From the NCBI GenBank assembly GCA_932294295.1, contig OW028586.1, positions 8,709,701 through 8,773,700 on the forward strand: 64,000 nucleotides of DNA, read 5' to 3'. How positions within the stretch are numbered: the first letter of the stretch is position 1; every line of letters begins with the position of its first letter. Position numbers and translations under genes: made by a program. The notes beneath the pieces are model-generated. The model was not told the DNA's origin and ran no database searches. It saw only the letters and a program-made list of their open reading frames with translations. The DNA is from Alitta virens. Lineage: Eukaryota > Annelida > Polychaeta > Phyllodocida > Nereididae. This document shows positions 8,917 to 21,222 of this stretch, one piece after another.

Positions 8917-11900
8917 TCAGTATGAAGGGGGTATAACTTTCGCTTTTTGTCCCTTGCCGAGCTTAGGACGTGAACCGAACCAGGACATTTTGTAATCAAG
9001 TGTCTCTTTCAGAAGTTTTTGTTCTTCCTCTGAAAAGTGAAGAAGGGTGGCGACGGCTTTGATGAGATGCACAGCCTGAAGAGAGAGAGAGAGAGAGAGA
9101 AAAGGTTCAGATTAGCTCTTTATGAAATGCTACACTTGACATCATCTAGATTCACAACATTGAAATTCACCAAAAAGGGTGTGAGGGCTGTTCCATTTAA
9201 AGGGGATTGTGCCATTCTTTAAATGGAACGGCCCTGACAAATACATGTATATGTAACTAAATTCTTACTCTGACAATGAACTTAACATGAAAAATAGATT
9301 CCAGTGACTAGAATAATGTTTTCCTTGCAACTTTCATTGTAAAATGCATTGAAATTAGTGTCTAGAACTCTAACACATTCCACAGAACTCTACTATTATT
9401 TGTGATAGAATTTTCAAATTGCAGGAATTGACAATTCATATTGAGTTTACTAAACTCTACCAATAGCCACAGTACACATTATTAGAGTATTTATGAAATA
9501 TGAGTAGCAACTACTTCACATATTAATTAATACCGAATTGCTAGAACAATTCCCTTGACAATACAGTCACTCACCTCAGCTTCTCGACTGAGCATAAACT
9601 TCAAGATTACGTGTTTGAGATATTCAAAATTGGACTCGTCAAATATAGGAGCAGGACCAGTGTACGGAGTACCATCCTTATTTCTACTGCAGTTTATACA
9701 TCGATTCATCAAGGGTCCTGATGATCCCAAGCCAACCTGCAAGAAAAAATATACTCAGTATCTCTTTTAAATAACTTGAAATTGAACTTCCGAGCACTTG
9801 TGATTTAGTTGATCAAGGTTTAAATGCATTATAAATATTGGTGAACCCGCATGTAATTTTCAGAAAAGACTTAGTCCACATAAAAAATGATAAAGATAAT
9901 AGCAGTTGAGTATAATATAGTTTTTCCCTATCCCAAATTTTTATCAAGAGTCATGTTTTAGCTTACGCTTACCGAAGATTTCTGCCATTTCAACAGTGGT
10001 GAGCTAAAAGCATGCTTTGCAAAAAAACATAATTATATCCTATGGATTACCCAGAGTCAATTAAATTTAATTATTAACCTTACTTCAACTTGGTAATAAA
10101 TTCTTGAATCTACTTAACAGCATAGGATACACCAATTAAATGAGGTTGTCCGTAGTCATGGTAGAGTTAACACACCTTATTCAACTGATTCAAGGAAGTA
10201 GACTTGGGTATATGGACCCTTCCGTTGTGGAAATTAGCCGTGCTGGACGCAACATTAAGAGTGGCAGGAGTAGGACGGGAGGTCTCTCCATCTGAGGCAA
10301 TCTCATCGTTCGGGAGAGCTTGGACTTTGAATTCTCGCTGTAACGTCTTTTTGAGATCTGTTAGACGCTGCTGTTGAACCTTGATAGTCTGAAATAAATG
10401 AACGGACATCTTGTAATTAATGCAGGCAGACAGACCAGCCATTGTTTGATGATGTCATGTAAGTGTGACCTCATCAACTAAGCACACCCAATGACCTGTT
10501 TTATGATATAGTAGACGGTCTAGCTGGTGGCTCCCCCTGTTAGTAGTGAAACCAATTAAGTACATCTGCTCAGCTTGAGTAAATGGGGAGGAAAAGTACC
10601 AACAGATGTCCCTGTCACTGTAGCAGAGAAGTATTGTTTAATGACATCATCTATATTATGATGTCATCCATGTAACAATGGTGCAGTGACATCATCTTAT
10701 TCTCTTTTTATGTTGCGGTGGTAGCGCTCTTCGTAGGTTCTGTTACTTTTTCTCCCCATTATAGTATATTTCTAAGTTCTATACCTACTTCAAATTTTCA
10801 TGTCCAGGGTTATTCTATTAATTTAAAGATGTATCTTTTCATCCCTTTGACGGAATACATTATTGTGATAAAGTAGCACTCCCATCCCATGAATTATTTA
10901 ATGGAATACATGTATGTGTACCTCATTAAAACAAGCAAAAATATTGAACCATGATCTTTTGTAATCACTGATGATGATGTCAAAATATTTAAAACTACAA
11001 ATGTTGAATACAAAACTAGATTGCTAGCTCTACATCAATGAATTAAAACTTGTCACTGACCAAAAAAAACATAAAAGTTAATTATTATTAACACAAACAG
11101 CTACCAATTAAGTTTTTAATATCTCACCTTTGACTTGTCAGATAATTGGTCTTCTAATGACTTCACAGCTTCTCGTAGTCGCTTAATCTCGTCAGATTCC
11201 AGTTGGCTAACTTTACCTTCATATGACGCTCTTTCCTCTTCCAACTATCAAAAAGAAATAGGCATTAAAACTAATATGGACCATCAATGAATCTTCAAGG
11301 ACTAAGGCAATACTTATATAATTTTAGTTTCTCGGATCTGCTGATATGATTAGAAATGTGCCACAGAAAAATAAAATAGCATATATTCTAATTATTAAAA
11401 CTTGCCCTGAGAGGATCTGTCCGAGAAGCTAAAGATCAAATAAGTGTGGCCTAACTATCAGTATCATTTCTATTCATAGGCCAGTTTATTTCCTTTACCT
11501 GTTTTCGACACTCGCCCAAATCAGCCTGGACCTCTTGAACTGCCCGTTCTAAACCTGCTATTGCATTGTCTTTGTCTTTCACATCTTTCTCTAAATCTTG
11601 GCTTTTTTCTGTTCCCGACCTCTTCACACATTCGACCTGCTGACTCAACTCAGCATTTCGTATTAATAAGCTATCACGTTCTGAAAATTAAAGAGAAATG
11701 TAATTGAGCAACAATACCGACTAACTTCTCAATACCAACTACCTCATAAAATTGCCTATTGTCCACCATTGGATTGCAAATAATATTCAACAAAACTTAA
11801 TATGAAAATATCACATAATCTAATATAATAAATAACTGTAAACTTTTATTGTGTTTGCACCATGAGATCAAATAAATGATAACATGGGGTGTTAAGTAGA

Positions 11901-14900
11901 CTTCCATAAAATTATTAATTAACAAAGAGGTCATCCACTCGTCAAAAGATTATAATGCTGTTAAAAAAAAGTAAGCAATGCAACAGATATAACAAATACA
12001 GCATATTACCAAAATCCTACTTTATTTATTGATCTTGATGATGCAAAATATCCTCTTAACAGATCAGACGCTAGATCGATATCACTCACCAGATGTTAAT
12101 CTCTTTAGATCTCGTTCCAATTTGCCGACTTTGTTTTCATTCTCGCGAACAGTTACCAAGTGCTTGTCCATGTTGCCTTCTATATTTCTCAACTGTAAAT
12201 GTAAATAGTTGCAAATTATTACAGAAAAGTTATAAAACCTTACTCGAGAAAAATAATCTATGTAATGTAATCTATTGTAATATTATATAATAGCGACATA
12301 ATTGTGCATTTGAGCACGGAGCACTTTATTTTGTCTACAACAACGTACATGAAAAGATATCAGTAAATATAATTTAATTGTAATTAATTCCTACGAAACT
12401 TCTTGGTGAATGAATTTTAGTTTAAGTATATCTGGTGTGTACTCATAAGTAGCCATAATTCATAGGATTGAAAGCAAAGAAATTCATCTAAAAATAACCT
12501 CACCTCTTCCTTCCATTGATCACATTGTGTGGTTTTTTCTTGCAGCTCTTTCCGCATCTTATTTAATTCTTTATCTCTTTGAGCAACATCAACCTGAAAT
12601 TAAAACAACAAAATAAACTCAAGACTAAATATACAAAATTTGATATACAGATTTTGGTTAGTTTCCTTGGAACTTTTTCAATTGAACATTATTTTTAAGT
12701 CAGTAATCTTAACAACACAGTCTCCCACATGCTTGCATCCACGAGCACTTGGATTTATTTTTGCGTCCAAGTGCATGGCGGCATCTTCATACATGTGGCA
12801 CCTGCCTGTCCTGATCAGCCCTCTCTGGTGCTAAAATATGGGACGTAATGCCCATCTCACCCACCTCTTCATATATATGTATTATATATATGACAACAAC
12901 CAGTATTGATACAGTCATAAATTCAAGTGCTCATGCTTGCATCCAAAACTAACTTGAAAAATATTAACTATTTACATTAGCTATTTAAACAGGAGTACGC
13001 ACCCTTCACCATAAATGGGGAGAAAAAGTACCACAAGAGGTCACTGACACCGTAGCAGATAAGTATTGTTTGCGACGTCAGGCATGTTACAATTATTTAG
13101 CGACGTCATCTTATTGTCTTTTCATATATTACGGTCGTAGTGCCCCCAGTAGGTGGTTACTTTTTCTCCCCATAGACTCAGAAATTGACTCAATTCCCCA
13201 CCAAGTCCTAAAAATGATGCTTTAAAGACAAGAACACAGAGTATTTGTTCCTAAAATCTTAGATCAAACTAAATGTTTAACAAATAAAACCTTGACAGAT
13301 CGAAGAAAAAACAATTAACTGAAGACAGGTCAGAGTTAACAGCAGACACCACAGTCTTGGAAACTTAACTCCAGAGGATATTATGAATCAAGGTATCCCA
13401 TTGGCTAATAGGATTCCTGGATTCGCATGACGTCCTCTGGAGTTTAGTATAAGTCAAAGAAATCTGCTGTTATGGACTTGTCGCATTTTGCATGACCACT
13501 TTTAGTGCTCTATAGGGCTGGAAATACTAATACAATACATGATGTCACCAATATTAGATGACATCATCAATAATTGGACTGTGGTGACGTCATGTATTGT
13601 ATTAGTATTTTCGGGAACCAGGTCACACAGGAACTGACCTGCCTTATATAGTCTATAAACCCCACCTTAGTTTGGTGTAGTTCATCCTCCAACTGAGTGA
13701 TCTGTTTCTCAAAATCTATTTCTTTCTCCAAATAGTCATCGTGACCACTCATCAGCTCTCTCTGCCACAGAACACAAATCACCCACTTAAATATCCATAC
13801 ACGATCACACGCTTAGACATGGTAAACAGATAGGGTACATGGCATTTATTTCGGCACTTACAAGTTTTCAATATGTTTTGACACCATTAGCAAATTAACA
13901 AATTTAACTTTATAAATTGCAACATAACAACACATGGCTAAAACATATAAAATGTGCCAAAAATTAAGCAATTTACCCTATTTGTCTTAGTTCTATGAAA
14001 TTCCCATTCTAACACCAGCCATGCAAGTCAAAGGTAAACTTTCAAGCAGATACAAATAAGAATTTTCTTAAAATAGGATAACACAATTTCTAATGTAGTT
14101 GCAGCACACAGTCATCGCACAATAGTGGCATTATTGCCTGTAATATTTTGGAAGTTAATTCTCAAGAGAGATTTGCACAGTCCATTCTTTTACTTAGTAA
14201 AACATATTGTGTAGTATTGGAGCTTATTTTTTAATATAACATGTACTTTATTGTGGCACACTATCCTGGTGTCCACCAACCAGCTATAATGTGTATATTT
14301 TGTATATTGTGCTTATGTATAAATCATGTTTTTCTTAAAATTCCCGGAAGTAAAGCTAAGGATATTTAAAACGATAACAGAAACATATAATGGCCCTTGC
14401 ACTCCATTAATAACAAGAATTATGTGAATTAATGTTTTCTTACAGTGAGACTGTTGAATCATTTAATCATAATGCTTATGTGACTTAAAAGCTATTTTTC
14501 CTAACAATGCAATGTAGATGTAATACACTTCCAGTACTAGTGTGACTTAGTTCATAAACCATGAAACTTAAAACTATTTTCTTAATATGCACTGCTCGTG
14601 TAAACAAAGTTTATTGTAAACTTACCATTTTTGCAGCGGCTTGATTGTACTGAGTTTGAAGAGTGTTGTATTGAGCGTTTGCACTTTCTAACTGGCTTCG
14701 GAGTTCACCCTCGATCGTCATATTGTTCTGTTTCATTCTTGTGAGTTCCTTCTCCAGTGCTTCTTTCTATAATTAGCGTATTAACGAAAGCAAAAATGTA
14801 TTTCTACAAAGAATATGGACAACAAACATTAATTCTAGCAGCTGGGTGGTCTAGTAGTAAGACGCTCGCCTGCTCCTCTGAAGGACCCGGGTTCAATCCC

Positions 14901-17900
14901 AGGCCTGGGCACCCTTCATGAGCAACATCCCAGCTGGATGTCATTCGGATGAGACGTTAAATTGGCAGTCGCTTGTACTCAAGCGTCTATGCTGATGCAA
15001 GTAAAAGATCCCATCCATGAGGTAAATGTGTAACATGGGTGGACTCCTCCTCTCTCTCACCACATCAATCAACCCTCGATAGTGGAAAGAACTTGCCTTA
15101 GAGGGCTGCACTTCCCATATTTATCTATCTATTTATCTAACCTCATTCTTTGTTTATTTCTTCACAAAAGAACTTAACAGGTAGATACCAGCCGTTCTCC
15201 TTTTTATCACTTTATACTCCAGCTTGATAGTTTTCATATGTCTAGTAGAGTATTAGTTAATTATATCCCTAATAGTCAGGAGTTTACTAACATTTTCAGC
15301 ATCAGGATATGACCAACAAAACAGGTAGTTATATCCCTCATAATTCGGGAGTTAACTATTACTGATACATTTAATTGATTGATTGATTTACAGACCTGAA
15401 TACCCAATAGTCTGTCCTTGTGTTTTGCAGTCTCCTCGCTTTCATGAAGTTTATTTTGTCCTTCTGTGACTTTCTGTTCAAGCTCTGTAATCTGAAAGAA
15501 GAAATTAATTCCTAAGTTTCCTGTTGATATTTACATAATTTACTTTCTTCATAACATCAGCCTCTAACTGCCGATCGTATTAGCCGATAACAAATTTAAT
15601 ATCTGAACAGCTGACACAACAATAAAACTTTGCCTGAGAGTGAACCGTTAAACATAGTGAGGCACCAACTAAGGCGTATATAACTTATAATTTCATGTTT
15701 TACAATGTAAAATGCATTTGTCCAACAGAAATCTTTACCTGTTTTAAATATTCAGACTCCGTGCTGTCCCATTCTTGTTGTCTTTGAGCCCAGTCAGTGC
15801 TATCATCAGCCATCTTCTCATTGAGATTAGCGATTTGTTTCTCTAAAAGAGAGATCTTATCACTCCATGTGCTTTTGACTTCATTCAACTGTTGACGAGC
15901 TTCTGACAGCTTATGTTCCATGTTGGTTCTCTGTGGTTGAAAAACAACGTTCCATCTGTTACTTTTTAAATAATTTCATACATATATTTACATCTATGAT
16001 AAACATCTTTCTGTCTGAACATTATGTCTTATTGACAACATATATTTTACACCAAGTTTGATGCATTCTCACAAAAGTTTTTAATAAGGGCAACTTCAAA
16101 TTTACTCAATAAAAAAAAAACTATGTAATGACATGTCACCTGAGACAGAGTCATAGACATTTCAGTTTAATAGTGGATTTTCATGTAAGTTTCTTGATAT
16201 TTCCACCAGGTGGCTACAGCGGAATACTGCAATTCTATTGGCTGAAAAAGTTCCCGCCTTTGACTGTGATTGGCTGATGCAGAGCGCATCCTAGCAGCAG
16301 CATTTTTAGTGCACTTTACTATATATTTGACATATTATCATTCCGTTGATTTTTGTTATTTCCCTGAGAAAGCAAAATGAGGAGAAGAAAGACTTATGTC
16401 TTGCTAAATTCAGGGCTGCTCATTGAAAAGACTCTAATGTAACATAAACGATTGTTCAACAGACCACTTATGACTACCAAAAAAGATATAAACACTCCTG
16501 TCAAAGATGTACACCAGCATAAATTTACAGCTTCTCATGTCTCGTGACATTATTTGTGTTAAATTGAATTTTAAGGAAGGAATGAGATTGAATGTAAAGG
16601 AAAAGCAATCATGCCGCGCTCATAATTACCTCTGTTATTAAGGCATTTATTCGATCATCTCCCGATAAATCATTTTCCTTTAGACGCTGGTCTAACGTCT
16701 CGATCCTTTCTCCTAAATGGGATATTACTTCATCTTTCTCCTCCAGCATATTCGTAATCTGGAAATTAAGATGAGACCAGTCTAGTTCTGGGTTTGCCAT
16801 AAAATGTGGTAAAATTACAAGATACAACAGTTGTTGTAAAGTTAAATTTAACCAGCATATGTCAGGAGAAACAGATTTAAAGTTACCTTCTGTCGATGAA
16901 TATCACTATTACGTTGTAATGTTATATGCTCATCTTGGAGATTTGCTAATTGTTGTTGGACTTGACTAAGACAGGATGATTTCTGAAATTTAAGAACGAA
17001 GGATATAATTTCAGATAAATCATAAAGTTTCTCATAATTCTAAAATTTGATGAAACCACCCGATATTTAATCTCATTTTTCTTGCCTCAATAAAATTTAA
17101 TTATTAAGCTCAATTAGCCCATAGGCAAGGTTTTATATATTTTACATATGTGACACCATATAAGAGGAATGTATTAAAGAGACAATTAATTTGTCACGCA
17201 ACATTGGCTTCTGTGGAGGTTTAGTTCACATCAAACGTTTGGGCAAGCAATCAAATCAACAATCGTCAAAGGAGCTAATAAACCAAAATATCACACCGGT
17301 TGCTTATTATTAAATACATGAAAGTTTGTGAAAAAAGATTTTCTGAAATTGACCAGTTTGCCTCATCCTCTATTCAACAATATGTCAAGAAATATTTGAA
17401 ATCAAATACCTGACTATTATCTTTCTGCAAGTCGTCAACTTGCAACAGAAGGGAATCTTTTTCAGCTTTCAACTGGTCCAGATTCTCTTCTTGAGCCTTG
17501 AGTGTGTCTTCTATGGTTTCGCTGTGAATCAAGAATTTAAATTCGTTAAATTAAAGAAAGACCCAGAATGAACATCATCGGGAAGGAAGCTTAGTACGTA
17601 ACTATCAAGGAGGATTATGGGAGACAGAATGAGAACAGCAACGTGGACAAAGAGTAGCAATTTAGAGATTTTCGCTCACCATTTAGAAGTCAATTCTGTG
17701 ATCTGCTGCATCAAACCATTGACTTCGGATTCTAAATTTTCTTTCTTCATTTTTGCCGTCTGCATTTGCTCCGTCATATGAAACCTGGCAGCTCTTGCTT
17801 CACTTAATTCACTATGCAGGTTTTTTAACTGAAGAAAGCCACAATAAAATACATATATCAGCCGACACCTGTATCATGCACACATCCAAATGAATGGAGA

Positions 17901-20323
17901 TACTGGGATTAAAATTATCATAACATAAAACAACACAAGCTTTATTGTCACATTTGTCACACTGAACATAATTGTGACTTTTTTTGTGTCTAGACACATT
18001 TAGAAGAAAATATTTTAGCAGTTTTTAAAACATAATTATTGACTCTGGCACACATGTCTTTTAAAAGTGCACAGTCCTGATTTTTGGCAGCCTATTCCTG
18101 TGGCCACTAGGTAATAAGTTGTAATTTTCATACAAGGGATGGCTTTCATCACTGATAATTTTAGCAATTGATGATTGCATGCTTCTCTCGTTAGTAGAGT
18201 CCAATGATTGATCATTATGAAGACACACATCATCAAATCATACACACCAATTTTTGCAGTCTTGAAAATTCTTCAGCTGCTGATCCGCTTAACTCAGGTT
18301 TATCTTTACTACTCTGTAGAAAGACATGAAATTAAATTTAATATCACGTTGTCTAAAAATAAAAGTGTGTTATTACTGGATGTGAAATTGACATCTCATA
18401 TTAGTAAACAATACCTTACCTTAGTTTCATTTACACTGGCACTCGGTCTCTCGTTTATTAATGTATTCAAGAGCAGTCGAAATTTGTCTGCGACCACTGT
18501 AACAGAGCACAAATTCATTAATGGTGAATAATGTTAGAAAAACATTTATGACGATTAAAATGGAACAGTACGTAAAACTTATTGACAATATATATACTTA
18601 CTATCTTGATAACTTAGTAAAGTAATTTCTAGTTGCCCTATAGATTTGTTTTTTTCTTTTATCATAGCTGCTAATTCTGAAAAACAATGGAATATCTCAT
18701 TAGGACTGTTCCATTTACAAAAGAAAAGAGAGAGAGGGGGGGGGGGGGGGGGAGTTGACAGGAAAGTTTTCAGCCCTTATAAATCCAACTATGAATCCAA
18801 AAGATCAAGCAGGATTTATGTGTGCACAACTTGCGCTTTAACTATTAATTAGATAACATAATTGCCACAATCTCTTTGTCTACATAAGGGCAGAAATGCT
18901 CCAGAAAATCAAGTTAATTCCCCTGAAAAAAAAGTTAATTGTAATTACAATGCTGATCAGTTCTGAGACAACTTGCAATTCAGTCACTATTGAAATTGCA
19001 AAAACATCAAAAACAAAGTTAAGTGCAATCCAATTTGGTTAGCAAACAGAGTTGAGATGATCAATATATTAGAAAATTACAATGTTCTAAAAAAGAAATT
19101 CTTGCCACATACAACATGCTGTTATATGATGGGGTTAATGTGTAATGTAGGTGGACTCCTCCTATCTCTCACTTTATCACTCAACCCTCGCGAGTGGCTA
19201 GAACTTGCCTTAGAGGGTTGCACTATCCTTACATATCTGTCTATCTCCAAATCATTGAATGCATAATGCAAACTAATTACTAGATTGAGCACAGTTACAT
19301 GTGGTACTACACAAGCTTCTACTAACCTGAAACTTTTGCTTCCATTTTCTTAATTTGTTCTGACTTTTTCTGTAGCAATGATGAGGATTCTTCCCCACTG
19401 GGTATTCCTCCTTGAATAGCCTGAAAATGTTGGTTAACGACGGTTAATATTCTCTTTCTCTCATACATCTACTCTTGAAACTTTATTCTCTGACTTGTTT
19501 TTCTTTTAATTGTACACATCTCTGTTTCGGTGTAGACACTCACCCCACTAGCAGCAGCACCTGGATCCCCTGCTGATGGATCATGTTTAATAAGAGAATC
19601 TTTCCTGGTTGGACTGTAAATGTGGCCTACAAAGAAAATGTGTAAAAGACACATAAAATACTATTTTTTTAAGCCGAGAATTGATCTTTCATGCCAGGAA
19701 ACGGTATAACTTAAAGAGTTCTTGAGCAATGTCACATATCTTGCCCTAACGTACAATGTAACCTGGCTATAACTTTCATGACCTAGCTAGGCACTGTATA
19801 ATTTCAAATTAATTTATTTATTTAATTATCAAATTGCAAGTAAAAATGCTCATGTTTACATTGTACACATCAATTTAACCTCTGGTTGCAAAGAAATAAA
19901 GCATTCTGTTCTATGCTTATTCAAGTGTTAAATGAGGAAAGTCCATACTGGTAATAACCTTTCTAGCACAATATTGATTAACATAAATTGCGAATACAGC
20001 TGGCGACATCACCTACATGACGACATTACTTACGTGATGCACGGTAAAGTTTAGCAATTATGATTGTAAAAAATTGCAGGTTGCACTAGTGTTGACTATA
20101 GCAACCTATTAGTTGTTTTGTTAATTTGACATCAATAACTTGTTCTGATAATACTTTTTCGGCAATCACGTTATCGACATACATGACCATAGTTACCTGG
20201 GGCATCTTTACTAATAGGGCTGGTGTACGGCGACCCATACGGTCCAGCTGACGGAGTACGGTCTCCATCAATAGGTGCCCCGCCTCCCTCTTCTTGTATT
20301 TTTTTCTTCAATTTAGCAAACAT
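8917..20323 (-). CDS. GOLGA1: Golgin-97-type GRIP-domain coiled-coil protein
   Basis: Tether of the trans-Golgi network; in the family the C-terminal GRIP domain binds Arl1-GTP and the rod captures endosome-derived vesicles. Twenty-one minus-strand coding exons join in frame (2559 nt, 852 aa; human 767): 20323-20197, 19626-19544, 19420-19327, 18676-18602, 18496-18420, 18313-18248, 17828-17680, 17521-17410, 16982-16887, 16758-16630, 15930-15739, 15491-15396, 14766-14626, 13761-13666, 12593-12504, 12192-12090, 11680-11499, 11244-11128, 10388-10176, 9736-9575, 9075-8917. The N-terminus MFAKLKKKI is the golgin-97 opening, followed by a Ser/Pro/Gly-rich head, then Glu/Lys/Gln-rich coiled coil. The GRIP domain starts at [12 protein letters not shown] (about 782) with the Arl1-contacting Tyr at 785, and ends near MSWFGS (about 830). 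A splice acceptor lies just before the ATG, so a non-coding first exon is expected upstream. Confidence 0.93.
9080..9101. repeat. (GA)n microsatellite at a splice acceptor
   Basis: About eleven GA units directly beside the last golgin exon. Read on the gene's strand it is a (CT)n tract running into TTCAG, so the microsatellite serves as the polypyrimidine tract. Confidence 0.85.
9184..9235. mobile_element. AGGGCTGTTCCATT foldback element, copy 2 (ends only)
   Basis: A 52-base hairpin made almost only of the two ends: AGGGCTGTTCCATTTAAAGG, then TTTAAATGGAACGGCCCT. It lies in the last golgin intron and is the shortest copy of the family seen here. Confidence 0.7.
10583..10759. mobile_element. 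ATGGGGAGAAAAAGTA MITE, copy A
   Basis: 177 bases with ends ATGGGGAGGAAAAGTA and TACTTTTTCTCCCCAT. The interior has repeated TGACATCATC / GATGTCATCC blocks, decayed TGACGTCA. In a golgin intron. Confidence 0.75.
13015..13173. mobile_element. ATGGGGAGAAAAAGTA MITE, copy B
   Basis: 159 bases, ends ATGGGGAGAAAAAGTA and TACTTTTTCTCCCCAT (perfect 16-bp inverted ends). It has interior GCGACGTCA and GTCATCTTATTGTC blocks in common with the other copies. In a golgin intron. Confidence 0.8.
13337..13475. mobile_element. TAACAGCAGA inverted-repeat MITE, intact copy
   Basis: Ends TAACAGCAGA and TCTGCTGTTA are inverted. Inside, AACTTAACTCCAGAGGA mirrors TCCTCTGGAGTTTAG, and the centre has CCCATTGGCTAATAGG. 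A second copy at 61637-62066 is split by a SINE. Confidence 0.65.
14841..15138 (+). mobile_element. tRNA-derived SINE, tail type 1
   Basis: The head has a pol III A-box-like TGGTCTAGTAGTAAGACG and a B-box-like GGTTCAATCCC. The body contains CCCAGCTGGATGTC and GTAAAAGATCCCA. The tail contains CAACCCTCGATAGTGG and CTTAGAGGGCTGCACTTCCC, and ends in (TATC)n. It lies in a golgin intron, antisense to the gene. Confidence 0.85.
16190..16335 (+). repeat. CCACCAGGTGGC repeat, copy 1
   Basis: Begins CTTGATATTTCCACCAGGTG, carries two ATTGGCTG (CCAAT-type) words and AGCAGCAGCATTTTTAGTGC. It aligns by eye along its length with 28588-28735. The CCACCAGGTGGC at 16203-16214 fits the CTCF core pattern. In a golgin intron. 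Confidence 0.6.
18702..18760 (+). repeat. Partial foldback end with poly-G tract
   Basis: TAGGACTGTTCCATTTACAA matches the end of the AGGGCTGTTCCATT family and is followed by (GA)n and a run of about 17 G. No right end is found. It lies 26 bases from a golgin exon (intron side). Confidence 0.5.
19129..19247 (+). mobile_element. SINE 3' fragment, tail type 1
   Basis: Only the tail half is present: GGGGTTAATGTGTAATG, TGGACTCCTCCT, CAACCCTCGCGAGTGG, CTTAGAGGGTTGCACT, then TATCTGTCTATC. It is truncated at its 5' side and lies in a golgin intron. Confidence 0.75.
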
Positions 20324-21222
20324 GTTGCCTGCAAAAATCATTTCAATCACAAATTGTTTGAATTCTTCATACACAGTGAGTAGGTATTAAGGTTATTGGT
20401 TAAAGTATTGTAACATTACACAAAACCTGATAAAAACAAATCAAGGTAAATAATGCGAGTAGCTGTGAGTCACCTGACAGGAACAAATTAACAATATCTA
20501 CAGTACACTGTGAGTGTGACTGCAACAGTCAACAAACTGTACCAGACAGACTGTATGTGCCACTAACTTGTCTTCAACTCACAGAAATCTGGTTATTTTT
20601 TCACGACACAGCAAAACAAATACATGTTTACATTTAGTAATACTCGTTTTAAATGTTAACTTCCTATATGACAAATAATCATTACCTAAATTCCCATTAA
20701 ATCTGTCATGCCACCTCAACAGAGAACCTTTTGATGTTTTCTTCCAGTGCGCATGCTCCAAAATGAAGCCACTCCTTCACAAAAAATCGGATTGTAGATT
20801 TGGTCTAATGCGGAATATTATCAGATCCATCATCTACTTAAAGCAATATTGAAGTGTCTGTGGGCCAACCCAGTCAACGTAGGTTTTAAAGTATTGATTT
20901 TTAAATTCAATATGGTCCAAATGAGTCACGTCACTGTGTACATTTCTGCAAAATGGATCTTGAAAATTTTGTTTTTACATGATTGTACATTATGTACAAT
21001 GAATTTTGTATTTTCTGTGTCTCTGTTTCACAGTGGTTTTCCTACTGCAAGTCTTCGTAGCAACATTTGGTAATCTCAGTTGCAATATAGACTGGGGAGG
21101 GGTTCATGGGTTACACATGATCAAATACAATCTACTACATTGACATGATTTTCAACTTTTCGTCTGCTTATTTTCCACCCTATTTATGCAATCCGTTTTG
21201 TAGACTGGATCAGAGAAATATC
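20324..21222. promoter_or_regulatory. Shared upstream region of golgin and P5A-ATPase genes
   Basis: 899 bases between the two divergent start codons. A splice acceptor (minus strand TTTTTGCAG) sits just above the golgin ATG, so a non-coding golgin exon probably lies near 20560-20770. TGCGCATGC at 20748-20756 fits the NRF-1 half-site pattern common in CpG-poor housekeeping promoters. No TATA box is obvious on either side. Confidence 0.5.

Noticed and set aside
14841..14910. Functional tRNA genes at SINE heads
   Set aside because: A and B box-like words are present but no acceptor stem or tRNA fold closes around them, and the same head recurs with SINE bodies.
21145..21222. Upstream in-frame ATG of the P5A-ATPase gene
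   Set aside because: It adds 26 residues without family resemblance. The ATG at 21223 has a better context and a family-like start.
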